From NCBI GenBank assembly GCA_049322515.1, contig JBMOQW010000025.1, positions 62,001-126,000 on the forward strand: DNA of 64,000 nt, written 5' to 3'. The stretch's first letter is position 1. Each line of letters starts with the position of its first letter. The translations under genes and the position numbers were made by a program. The notes beneath the pieces are model-generated. The model did not search any database. It was not told where the DNA came from and saw only the letters and a list, made by a program, of their open reading frames with translations. This stretch comes from Parasulfuritortus sp049322515 (GTDB lineage: Bacteria; Pseudomonadota; Gammaproteobacteria; Burkholderiales; Thiobacillaceae). Below, piece after piece: positions 1 through 8,111 of the stretch.

Positions 1-266
1 GCCGGACGATCGTCCTGCTTGAGCACCCCGGCATCGAGCATCCGGCGCAGGTTCTCGGCCGCCTTGGCATAGACCTCGGGGGCATAGGGATCGGTGCCCT
101 CGGGCAGGTCGATCTCCGGCTTGGAGATGTGCAGGAAGCTCCATGGCCGCCCCTCGGCGAGCACGCGCGCCTCGGCGGTGTTGAGCACGTCGTAGGGCGG
201 CGCGATGACCTCCTGGGCGCGGCCGGGCGCGGGACGGAGGGCGGCGAAGGGGCGAACGAGCGACAT
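1..266 (-). CDS. DUF1015 family protein, N-terminal part
   Basis: The reading frame is open to the left edge of the window, so only about 88 N-terminal residues are present. They include an early APPYDV motif and a FLHISKPE motif, which are typical of the DUF1015 family (often annotated as SerC-associated; no established biochemical function). I chose the start at 266 because AGGA lies about 8 bases upstream; an in-frame ATG at 299 is the alternative. It diverges from the YihY-type gene. The C-terminal portion is outside the window. Confidence 0.75.
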   Translation of the reverse strand, partial: MSLVRPFAALRPAPGRAQEVIAPPYDVLNTAEARVLAEGRPWSFLHISKPEIDLPEGTDPYAPEVYAKAAENLRRMLDAGVLKQDDRP

Positions 267-333
267 GTCGGCTTCCTGCGGGATTCGAAAGATCGGCATT
301 TTACCTGCTTGGGCCGCTGCCATCGTTTCGGTT

Positions 334-348
334 GATAATCCGGCCATG
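334..348 (+). promoter_or_regulatory. Candidate -10 element of a leaderless gene (YihY-type)
   Basis: GATAAT at 334-339 lies only six bases before the ATG at 346, and no Shine-Dalgarno sequence is visible. If this -10 is used, transcription would begin at or next to the start codon. The -35 is weak: TTGGGC at 309-314 is 19 bases away. Confidence 0.4.
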
Positions 349-1614
349 GACATCGCCCGCGAACGCCGCAACCAACTCGACTGGCTGGCCCAGGTGGCCT
401 ACACCACGGCACGCCTGTTCGTGAAGAACGAGTTGCCGAACCACGCCGCCGCGACCGCGTTCTATTTCCTGCTCTCGGCGGCGCCTCTGGTGCTGCTGGT
501 CAGCTATGCCGCCCAGGCCCTGGCCCGGCTCGCGGAAACCTCGAACCTGGCGTCGATCCTGCTCGCCGCCTTCTACAGCCAGTTCCATCTCGACGCGCTG
601 ATGGCCATGGGCTTCATTCCCAGCGGCGCCCGGGCCGCCGTGGGTGGGGTCAGCCTGCTGACCCTGGTGCTGTCCTCGCGCGGCCTGGTCAATGCCGTGC
701 AATCGGCGTTCCGGGTCATCTTCCCGGACGACGCAAAGCGCCGGATGATCGTCAACTGGAGCTTACCGCTGGTCGCCATCCCGGCCCTGTTCCTGCTCGT
801 GATCCTGGCCGTCCTGGCCCAGGGCGCCTTGGCGTTTCTCGCGCAGAGTGACCTCCTGGGCGCGCATGCGGCCCGAGTCCTGCAAACCCTGAACAGCGTG
901 TTCGCCCTGGCTGCCGTCGTGGCCCTGGTGTTCGCCGCCTACTGGCGCCTGCCCCGGCCGCATCCGGAAGCGCGTCTCGCCCTGGTCTACGCGCTGCTCT
1001 GCACGGTGGGACTCGCGCTCCTGTCGGCCGGCTTCGGGCTGTTTTTCTCGATCGACAAGTACCGCGCGGTCTATGGCGGCCTGGGCGGTGTGGTGTTCGT
1101 GCTGATCGGTGCCTACTTCGCCTGCCTGGTGTTCTACGCCTGCGCGCAAGCCCTGCAAGCCACCATGAAGGTCGACGTGCAGGCCCTGGAACGGCTGTTC
1201 CTGGGCGATGACACGGCCGGCCGCAACCGGCTCGAAGGCTGGGTGTTCGGCCGGGCCCAACGCCTGGTCGACCGCTACGGCCGCCGCTTTGCCCCGGGCG
1301 AGGTGCTGATCCGCGAAGGCGAAACCGGCGAGTCGGCGTTCTTCCTGTACCGCGGCCGGGTGGCGCTCTGGCGTGGCCCGGAGGGCCAGGCGCGCCAACT
1401 GGGCACCCTGGAAGCCGGCGAATTGCTCGGCGAGATGGCCTATTTGCTCAAGGAACCCCGCTCCGCGACGGTACTGGCCGACACCGAGGTGGTCGCCCTG
1501 GAATTGCCGCCGGAGTTGCTGGAGGAGCTGATGCGCCATTCCGCGCCCCTGGCCAGGCGCATCATCGGCACCCTGTGCCTGCGCTTGCAGCGGATGAACC
1601 AGGCCGGCGGGTAG
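346..1614 (+). CDS. YihY/BrkB-family membrane protein with C-terminal cyclic-nucleotide-binding domain
   Basis: The protein has 422 residues. Residues about 1-290 form a multi-helix inner-membrane domain of the YihY (formerly called RNase BN) type, including NHAAATAFYFLLSAAPLVLL near residue 32 and a PRPHPE motif before the later helices. Residues about 300-420 form a cNMP-binding-like beta-roll, with RFAPGEVLIREGE followed by a phosphate-binding-cassette-like segment GELLGEMAYLLKEPRSATV. The start at 346 fits the beginning of the conserved domain better than in-frame codons further upstream. The YihY domain's function is not established. The added domain suggests that membrane activity is gated by a nucleotide or anion ligand, which is inference. 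Confidence 0.85.
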   Translation: MDIARERRNQLDWLAQVAYTTARLFVKNELPNHAAATAFYFLLSAAPLVLLVSYAAQALARLAETSNLASILLAAFYSQFHLDALMAMGFIPSGARAAVGGVSLLTLVLSSRGLVNAVQSAFRVIFPDDAKRRMIVNWSLPLVAIPALFLLVILAVLAQGALAFLAQSDLLGAHAARVLQTLNSVFALAAVVALVFAAYWRLPRPHPEARLALVYALLCTVGLALLSAGFGLFFSIDKYRAVYGGLGGVVFVLIGAYFACLVFYACAQALQATMKVDVQALERLFLGDDTAGRNRLEGWVFGRAQRLVDRYGRRFAPGEVLIREGETGESAFFLYRGRVALWRGPEGQARQLGTLEAGELLGEMAYLLKEPRSATVLADTEVVALELPPELLEELMRHSAPLARRIIGTLCLRLQRMNQAGG

Positions 1615-1630
1615 ACCGGGCGGCGAGGGT

Positions 1631-1659
1631 TTGCCGCACTTCCCGGGCCCGGCTAAACT
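1631..1659 (+). promoter_or_regulatory. Candidate sigma-70 promoter of the phosphoribulokinase gene
   Basis: TTGCCG (1631-1636) and TAAACT (1654-1659) are separated by 17 bases and lie about 37 bases before the ATG at 1696. Confidence 0.45.
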
Positions 1660-1695
1660 GCCCGCTTCGCGCGCTGTCCGTGGGGAATTCCCGGC

Positions 1696-2634
1696 ATGTC
1701 CATCCAGCATCCCATCGTCGCCGTCACCGGTTCCTCCGGGGCCGGCCTGTCCACCGTCCGCCATGCCTTCAAGGATATCTTCATCCGGCTCGGCATCAAG
1801 CCGGCGCTGATCCACGGCGACTCGTTCCGGCGCTACACCGAAAGCCAGTTCGCTGCCCTGCTCCAGGAAGCCCGCGCCAGCCGCCGGCACATTTCCTGGT
1901 TTGGCCCCGAGTGCAATTACCTGGCCGAGCTGGAGGCCCTGTTCCGCACCTACGGCACCACCGGCAACGGCATCACCCGCGATTACGCCCACAACGAAGA
2001 CCATGCCCGCGAGTTGGGCATCCCGGTCGGCGAGTTTTCATCCTGGCACCCGCTGCCGCAAGACACCGATCTCCTGCTTTACGAAGGCCAGCATGGCGGG
2101 GTGAAGGCCGACACCTGGACCCGGCGCAAGGAAAGCTACGAGTTCCCGCCCGACATCGACCGTCGGAACAAGAACGCGGTCGGCATCGACGTCGCCCAGC
2201 ACGTCGACCTGCTGATCGGGATCGTGCCGGCGATCAACCTGGAATGGATCCAGAAGATCCACCGCGACTGCGACAAGCACCGCTGCACCCCGGACGAAAG
2301 CATCGAGACCATCCTGCGCCGGCTGGACGACTACATCCACTACATCGTCCCGCAGTTCGGCCTCACCGACATCAACATCCAGCGCATTCCCCTGGTCGAC
2401 ACTTCCAACCCGTTCATCGCCCGCGACGTGCCGGCCCCCGACGAATCGGCCCTGGTCATCCACTTCCGCGACCGCAAGCGGCACGACTTCCGCGACATCA
2501 TGAAGCGCATCCCCGGCGCGCGCATGACCCGCGCCTCGACGCTCCTGGTGCCGGGCGGCAAGCTGCGCCTCGCGCTGTCGGTGATTTGCGGGCCGATCCT
2601 GGAAGACTTGATGGCGCACCGGGCGACGCCCTGA
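1696..2634 (+). CDS. Phosphoribulokinase-like protein, divergent
   Basis: The protein has 312 residues. It resembles the proteobacterial octameric phosphoribulokinases (CbbP/PrkB), which phosphorylate ribulose 5-phosphate to ribulose 1,5-bisphosphate. Recognisable blocks are the P-loop GSSGAGLSTV (residues 12-21), HGDSFRRYT, YEGQHGGV, NLEWIQKIHRD, VDTSNPFIARD and VPGGKLRLA. Two features are unusual. The P-loop has Leu where CbbP and PrkB usually have Thr, and about 20 extra residues, rich in charged amino acids, sit between the HGGV and DVAQHVDLL blocks. No RuBisCO or other cbb gene is nearby. It may be a true enzyme or a diverged paralogue. Confidence 0.8.
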   Translation: MSIQHPIVAVTGSSGAGLSTVRHAFKDIFIRLGIKPALIHGDSFRRYTESQFAALLQEARASRRHISWFGPECNYLAELEALFRTYGTTGNGITRDYAHNEDHARELGIPVGEFSSWHPLPQDTDLLLYEGQHGGVKADTWTRRKESYEFPPDIDRRNKNAVGIDVAQHVDLLIGIVPAINLEWIQKIHRDCDKHRCTPDESIETILRRLDDYIHYIVPQFGLTDINIQRIPLVDTSNPFIARDVPAPDESALVIHFRDRKRHDFRDIMKRIPGARMTRASTLLVPGGKLRLALSVICGPILEDLMAHRATP

Positions 2635-2661
2635 CGGCCAATCGCCGGTCGGCGACTCAGG

Positions 2662-3450
2662 CTAGGGTTGCCAGTCCTGAAAGGGCTGATGCACCCGCTG
2701 ATATAACCCCGCCAACTGTCCGCTGGCACGCAAGGACCGGAGGGCACGGGTCAAAATCTGATCGACGAAATCCCCACGCGGACCGCGCGGGACAATGAAC
2801 ACGTCATCGAAATCCGCATAATGGATGCGCTGGACCCCGTGCAACCCCAGGCCGCGCAACACTGAATCCGCCTCCTCTTGCGCCCACAGCAGGCCATCGA
2901 TCCGCCGGGCAGCGATCTTCCTGAAGGCACTCTCGAAGCTGACCAAGGGCCGTGTGGGAACGCCCCAGTCGCTGAAGGGGGGGGCCTCGATGACATAGGG
3001 ATTGCCTCGCTGCGCAGCCGCGATCAGATCGTCCCGGGTCAGGGCTCGTCCGCTGTGACTGTACAAGACAAAACTCACGCGCCCCATGGCCTCGGTGGAA
3101 AACCGGTAAGGCAACCTGGCTTCCGCCTCCGGGCTCAGCCGCATGGCAGGAAACACCAGGTCGGCCTGCCCGGCCCCGACCTGGGTCAAGGCCCGCGCGA
3201 CCGGATAGGCGTGGATCTGGATGCTGCCCTCCGGATAGTGCTGGTCGAGCGCGCGGACCAGATCGATCAGGGGGCCGGAATCGGCCGAATCCACCAGGCC
3301 GGGCAACAGGATGGCATTGGCCATCAGATCGGGGGTCGACACGGACGCGGTACGGCCAGTGCCGGGCCACAGGCTGACGGCCAGGGCCGCCCACACCAGA
3401 TGCCGTCTGATCAGGTCCACGGCTTGTCCTGCAGTTCCAGGTTCATGCAT
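2662..3450 (-). CDS. Periplasmic solute-binding-like protein (SBP family 3 type)
   Basis: The protein has 262 residues and an N-terminal signal-like hydrophobic segment (HLVWAALAVSLWPGTGRTA). The rest resembles family-3 extracellular binding proteins, for example GQADLVFPAMRLSPEAEARL and IDGLLWAQEEADSVLRGLGL. No permease or ATPase gene is adjacent, so it could serve a distant transporter or act as a sensor-type orphan. It is convergent with the phosphoribulokinase gene. The ligand cannot be inferred. Confidence 0.65.
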   Translation of the reverse strand: MHEPGTAGQAVDLIRRHLVWAALAVSLWPGTGRTASVSTPDLMANAILLPGLVDSADSGPLIDLVRALDQHYPEGSIQIHAYPVARALTQVGAGQADLVFPAMRLSPEAEARLPYRFSTEAMGRVSFVLYSHSGRALTRDDLIAAAQRGNPYVIEAPPFSDWGVPTRPLVSFESAFRKIAARRIDGLLWAQEEADSVLRGLGLHGVQRIHYADFDDVFIVPRGPRGDFVDQILTRALRSLRASGQLAGLYQRVHQPFQDWQP

Positions 3451-3668
3451 GAATGCCTCCCGTCGGCAGTCGTCATGAGCAACTCAGTCGGCCATGCGGG
3501 CCGCCCCTGAGTTTTCATAAAGCATTGTCGCGCAAAACATTCCTTATGGAACATCTCGTTGATGGCGACATACCTGCCGACGCGCCGGCCGCGTCTTTTT
3601 CATCCAACCAGGTGACCCCGCCCGCCGGAGCGGGGAAAATACGGCATTGATCGTCAACGTTTCAGCGC

Positions 3669-6600
3669 ATGTCCACCCTGCCTTCCCTGCCGGCCGCCGG
3701 CCAGCGCGCCGCCTTTCCGAAACCGCCCGGTTCCGCCGATAGCCTGATCCTGGCCGATTTGGCGGGTCGATCACGCCTGCTGATCCTGACCGAAACCGCC
3801 TTCCAGGCGGCCCGGCTGGCGGAGGAGATCGCCTGGTTCGCGCCGGACCTCGCGATCCACCTGTTTCCCGACTGGGAAACCCTGCCCTACGACCCGATTT
3901 CGCCCCACCCCGACCTGGTGTCGGAACGGCTGGCGGCCCTCTGGCAGTCTTCGGAAAAGCGCACCCGGATTCTCGTCGCGCCGGCCGCCACCGCCTTGCA
4001 GCGGCTGGCGCCGCCCAGCTTCCTGGCGGCGCATGCCTTCCTGTTCAAGCAAGGCGACCGGCTCGACCTCGAGGTCTTCCGGACCCGCCTGACCCAGGCC
4101 GGCTACAGCGCGGTCAGCCAGGTGCTGAGTCCGGGCGAATTCGCGGTGCGCGGCGGCCTGGTCGACCTGTTTCCGACGGGGGCTGCCCTGCCCTTCCGGA
4201 TCGACTTGTTCGACGACGAGATCGAGTCGATCCGGACCTTCGACCCGGACAGCCAGCGCACCCTGTACAAGGTCAACGACGTGCGCCTGTTGCCCGCGCG
4301 CGAATTTCCGCTCGACGAGGCCGGCATCAGCCATTTCCGGCAGAGCTTCCGCGATGCTTTCGAGGGCGACCCGAGCAAGAGCCAGTTGTACAAGGACGTC
4401 TCGAACCACCTGGCACCGGCCGGCATCGAGTACTACCTGCCGCTGTTCTTCGACACCACGGCGACCCTGTTCGACTACCTGCCGGGCGATACCGGGGTGG
4501 TTTTGCATGGCGACATCCAGGCCGCCGTCACCGGGTTCTGGAACGACACGCGCAGCCGGCATCGCCTGCTGGCGGGTGACAAGCACCGGCCGTTGCTGGC
4601 GCCGGACGCGCTGTTCCTGACCGAGGACCAGTTCTTCGGCAGATTGAAGCCCTATGCCCGGCTGGAACTGCCCGCCCCCCAGCCGGAAGGGCATGCGCGT
4701 TTCCGGACGCCGCCCGCGGTGGACACCGACCGGCGAGCCGAGGAACCCTACCTCCGCCTCAAGGCGCATCTGAACAGCCATGCCGGGCGCACCCTGCTGG
4801 TCGCGGAAAGCCTGGGCCGGCGCGAGACTATCGCCAACGCCCTGGCCGAGTACGGCCTCAAGCCAGCGATGCTCGAAGGTTGGCCGGGTACGGCGGTGAA
4901 GGGGGAAGGGGGAAGGGGGAAGGGTGAAAACACCACCACCCAAACTACCCTTCTCCCTTCCCCCTTCCCCCTTCACGCATCCCCCCTTCACACCTTCTAC
5001 CTCACCACCGGCCCGCTCGCCGCCGGCTTCATCGACACCGAGACCGGCCTCTGCGTCCTCACCGAGACCGAGCTGTACGCGCGCAGCCCGACCACGCGCC
5101 CGAGCCGGGCCGGCAAGACGACCCAGGTCGAGGGCCTGCTGCGCGATCTCTCGGAGCTCAAACTCGGTGATCCGGTGGTGCATTTGCAGCACGGCATCGG
5201 GCGCTACCTCGGCCTCACCGGCATGGACCTCGGCGATGGCAGCGAGGAATTCCTGACCCTGGAATTCTCCGGTGGCGACAAGCTCTACGTGCCGGTCGCC
5301 CACCTGCACCTGATCGCCCGCTACATGGGCGGCGACCCGGACACCGCGCCCCTGCACCGGCTGGGCAGCGGGCAATGGGAAAAGGCCAAGCGCCGGGCCA
5401 TGGAAAAGGCGCGCGACACCGCCGCCGAACTGCTCAACCTGTATGCCCAGCGCGCCGCCCGGGAGGGCACCGCGTTCGCCATCGACGGACACGGCCTGGC
5501 GGCCTTCGCGTCCGGCTTCGAGTTCGACGAGACGCCCGACCAGATGGCCGCCATCGAGGCGGTGGTGGCCGACCTGGGTTCGGGCCAGCCGATGGACCGC
5601 CTGGTGTGCGGCGACGTGGGCTTCGGCAAGACCGAGGTCGCCCTGCGCGCGGCCTATGTCGCGGTGGCCGACGGCAAGCAGGTGGCCGTGCTCTGTCCGA
5701 CCACCCTGCTGGCCGAACAGCACATGCAGACCTTCGCCGACCGCTTCGCCGATTTCCCGGTCAAGATCGCCGAGTTGTCCCGCTTCCGCTCGACCAAGGA
5801 AGTCGCCGCCGCAGTCGAGGGCCTCAAGACCGGCAAGATCGACATCGTCATCGGCACCCACAAGCTGGTCCAGCCGGACATCCAGTTCAAGAACCTCGGC
5901 CTGGTGATCATCGACGAGGAACACCGCTTCGGCGTCCGCCAGAAGGAACAGCTCAGGGCCCTGCGCGCCTCGGTCGACGTGCTCACCCTGACCGCGACAC
6001 CGATCCCGCGCACCCTGGCGATGTCGCTGGAAGGCATCCGCGATTTCTCGGTGATCGCCACCGCGCCGCAGAAGCGCCTGGCCATCAAGACCTTCGTGCA
6101 GCCCTATTCGGAGGGGCTGATCCGCGAGGCGGCGCTGCGCGAATTGAAGCGCGGCGGCCAGATCTACTTCCTGCACAACGAGGTCGAAAGCATCCAGGCC
6201 ATGGCCGAGAAGCTGACCACGCTGCTGCCCGAGGCGCGCCTCCAGGTCGCCCACGGCCAGATGCCGGAACGCGAGCTGGAACACGTGATGCGCGACTTCA
6301 CCCACCAGCGCTTCAACCTGCTGCTCTGCACCACCATCATCGAAACCGGCATCAACGTGCCGACCGCGAACACCATCCTGATCAACCGCGCCGACAAGTT
6401 CGGCCTGGCCCAGCTGCACCAGTTGCGCGGCCGGGTCGGCCGCTCGCACCACCAGGCCTACGCCTACCTGCTGACCCCGCCGGGCGAGCAGAAGATCACG
6501 GCCAACGCCACCAAGCGCCTGGAGGCGATCCAGTCCATGGAAGACCTGGGCGCCGGCTTCTACCTGGCCATGCACGACCTGGAGATCCGTGGCGCCGGCG

Positions 6601-7169
6601 AGGTGCTCGGGGAGAACCAGAGCGGCGAGATGCAGGAGGTCGGCTTCAATCTGTTCAACGACATGCTGGCCAGTGCCGTGAAGTCGCTCAAGGAAGGCCG
6701 CGAGCCGGACCTGGAAGCCCCGCTCGCGGTCACCGCCGAGATCAACCTGCACCTGCCGGCCCTGCTGCCCGAGGATTACTGCGGCGATGTGCACGAACGC
6801 CTGGTGCTGTACAAGCGCCTGGCCAACTGCGCCGACGCGGACGACCTGCGCCGCCTGGAAGAGGAACTGATCGACCGCTTCGGCCTGCCCCCCGATCCAG
6901 CCCGGGTGCTGATCGAGACCCACCGGCTGCGCCTGGCCACCCAGCCGCTCGGCATCGTCAAGCTGGATGCCGCCGACCGCGCGATCAACCTCCAGTTCAA
7001 GCCGAATCCGCCGATCGACCCGGCCCGCTTGATCCACCTGATCCAGAACCGGCGCGAATACAAGCTCTCCGGTCCCGACCGACTGCGCGTCGAGCAGTCC
7101 TCCGACGGCCTGGACGGCCGCCTGGCGGCGATTCGGGCCGTGCTTCGGGAGATCAGCCCAGGTAGTTGA
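3669..7169 (+). CDS. mfd: Transcription-repair coupling factor Mfd
   Basis: The protein has 1166 residues, close to the usual length. Mfd is a DNA translocase that removes stalled RNA polymerase from lesions and recruits UvrA. The order is an N-terminal UvrB-homology region, the RNA-polymerase-interacting region (HLQHGIGRYLG, LYVPVAHLHLIARY), the helicase motor with Walker A GDVGFGKTEVAL near residue 650 and DEEHRFG near 750, then a C-terminal UvrA-interacting region. Residues about 409-436 are a low-complexity insert encoded by a repeat hairpin (see 4896-4976). The 3' end overlaps convergent flgL by 17 bases. Confidence 0.97.
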   Translation: MSTLPSLPAAGQRAAFPKPPGSADSLILADLAGRSRLLILTETAFQAARLAEEIAWFAPDLAIHLFPDWETLPYDPISPHPDLVSERLAALWQSSEKRTRILVAPAATALQRLAPPSFLAAHAFLFKQGDRLDLEVFRTRLTQAGYSAVSQVLSPGEFAVRGGLVDLFPTGAALPFRIDLFDDEIESIRTFDPDSQRTLYKVNDVRLLPAREFPLDEAGISHFRQSFRDAFEGDPSKSQLYKDVSNHLAPAGIEYYLPLFFDTTATLFDYLPGDTGVVLHGDIQAAVTGFWNDTRSRHRLLAGDKHRPLLAPDALFLTEDQFFGRLKPYARLELPAPQPEGHARFRTPPAVDTDRRAEEPYLRLKAHLNSHAGRTLLVAESLGRRETIANALAEYGLKPAMLEGWPGTAVKGEGGRGKGENTTTQTTLLPSPFPLHASPLHTFYLTTGPLAAGFIDTETGLCVLTETELYARSPTTRPSRAGKTTQVEGLLRDLSELKLGDPVVHLQHGIGRYLGLTGMDLGDGSEEFLTLEFSGGDKLYVPVAHLHLIARYMGGDPDTAPLHRLGSGQWEKAKRRAMEKARDTAAELLNLYAQRAAREGTAFAIDGHGLAAFASGFEFDETPDQMAAIEAVVADLGSGQPMDRLVCGDVGFGKTEVALRAAYVAVADGKQVAVLCPTTLLAEQHMQTFADRFADFPVKIAELSRFRSTKEVAAAVEGLKTGKIDIVIGTHKLVQPDIQFKNLGLVIIDEEHRFGVRQKEQLRALRASVDVLTLTATPIPRTLAMSLEGIRDFSVIATAPQKRLAIKTFVQPYSEGLIREAALRELKRGGQIYFLHNEVESIQAMAEKLTTLLPEARLQVAHGQMPERELEHVMRDFTHQRFNLLLCTTIIETGINVPTANTILINRADKFGLAQLHQLRGRVGRSHHQAYAYLLTPPGEQKITANATKRLEAIQSMEDLGAGFYLAMHDLEIRGAGEVLGENQSGEMQEVGFNLFNDMLASAVKSLKEGREPDLEAPLAVTAEINLHLPALLPEDYCGDVHERLVLYKRLANCADADDLRRLEEELIDRFGLPPDPARVLIETHRLRLATQPLGIVKLDAADRAINLQFKPNPPIDPARLIHLIQNRREYKLSGPDRLRVEQSSDGLDGRLAAIRAVLREISPGS
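4896..4976. repeat. 30-bp-arm inverted repeat inside mfd
   Basis: The left arm at 4896-4925 (GTGAAGGGGGAAGGGGGAAG and onward) and the right arm at 4947-4976 are reverse complements at 29 of 30 positions, with a 21-base loop. The arms consist of GAAGGGGG units. A further CCCCCCTTCACACC fragment follows just after the right arm. The reading frame of mfd stays open through the element, adding roughly 27 residues rich in Gly, Lys, Thr and Pro. Confidence 0.9.
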
Positions 7170-8100
7170 ACAGGGACAACCGCGACGAACTGGAGAACGC
7201 GCTCATGGCGGCCTGCAGGATGGTCTGGCGCTGCTGCAGTTCGACGATGGCGCGTTCCTGCTCGACCTGGGTCAGTTCGCCGAGGATATCCTCGTTGATG
7301 TTGATCAGCGCGGTGTTGGCGCCCGTGACGTCGGCCAGCTCGAGCTGGCGTCCGGCCAGGCTGGTCTGCACTTCCTTGAGCGCATCCATGGCGTTGCTGA
7401 TGTCATCGTAGGCGGCGGACAGATTCGCCTGCAGCGTGGCCGGGTCCATGCTCGTATCACGCAGATCGATGGCCAGCTGGTCGAGGATCTGGAGCAGATC
7501 GGCGCCAGCGACCCCGGGCTGCAGGACATCGGTCAGGCTTTCGTTGGCGCGCAGGGTCCGCCCGCTGTCGACCACGATCTCACGCACGCCGGCATCGCCG
7601 GCATAGGTGGTCGCAGCGCTGACCGCGGTCGCCGACGAGGTGGGGTCGAAGACCTGGGTGTGCACGAAAGGCCGGGTGTCGGTCTCGTGACCGGAAAACA
7701 GGTAATTGCCCTGGGTGTCGCGATAGTTGGCCAGTTCGGCGATGTGCTTGTACAGCCCGTTCAGGGTCAACGCCGCCTGCTCGCGCAGGGACGGGTCGTA
7801 GGCATTCTGGCCCGTGGAGACGACCTCGCGCGCCTTGACGAAGGCATCGTCGAGTTCATTGAGCACGGTCATGGTCTCTTTCTGGACCAACTCCAGCTTG
7901 AGCTGGTTGCTGGCGAATTGGCTGCGCGTGGCGAGACTGTTCTCGAGCCCCATGGCCCGGGCGTTGGCCACCGGATCGTCCTTGGCGGCGAGCATGCGCT
8001 GGCCGCTGGCGATCTGCTGGTTGAGGCGGGAAATCGCGCTTTGCTGGTTCTGGATGCCATACAGGCTGGTGGCGAAATAGGCTGAGGTGCTGATGCGCAT
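7153..8100 (-). CDS. flgL: Flagellar hook-filament junction protein FlgL
   Basis: The protein has 315 residues. FlgL is the second hook-filament junction protein, exported through the flagellar type III apparatus. The N-terminus (MRISTSAYFATSLYGIQNQQ, then LNQQIASGQRMLAAKDDPVA) and the C-terminal coiled coil ending in SSSRLSLFNYLG are the flagellin-like D0/D1 helices. It is the last gene of the flgHIJKL run, 11 bases after flgK. Its 3' end overlaps mfd. Confidence 0.95.
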   Translation of the reverse strand: MRISTSAYFATSLYGIQNQQSAISRLNQQIASGQRMLAAKDDPVANARAMGLENSLATRSQFASNQLKLELVQKETMTVLNELDDAFVKAREVVSTGQNAYDPSLREQAALTLNGLYKHIAELANYRDTQGNYLFSGHETDTRPFVHTQVFDPTSSATAVSAATTYAGDAGVREIVVDSGRTLRANESLTDVLQPGVAGADLLQILDQLAIDLRDTSMDPATLQANLSAAYDDISNAMDALKEVQTSLAGRQLELADVTGANTALININEDILGELTQVEQERAIVELQQRQTILQAAMSAFSSSSRLSLFNYLG

Positions 8101-8111
8101 GGCGGTCTCCT

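Noticed and set aside
1696..2634. Proof of Calvin-cycle autotrophy
   Set aside because: One divergent phosphoribulokinase without RuBisCO or other cbb genes is not sufficient; PrkB-like proteins occur in non-autotrophs.
3485..3530. Hairpin AACTCAG...CTGAGTT with following T residues as a terminator
   Set aside because: No gene ends upstream on that strand; it lies between the divergent binding-protein gene and mfd, so a terminator role is not supported.
3771..7037. A 1088-codon open frame on the minus strand across mfd
   Set aside because: It mirrors the codon structure of mfd in a GC-rich genome, has compositionally odd protein sequence rich in Gly, Gln, Val and Asp, and matches no family I know. 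Similar long antisense frames cross flgK, gspE, gspD and the PhoX-like gene.
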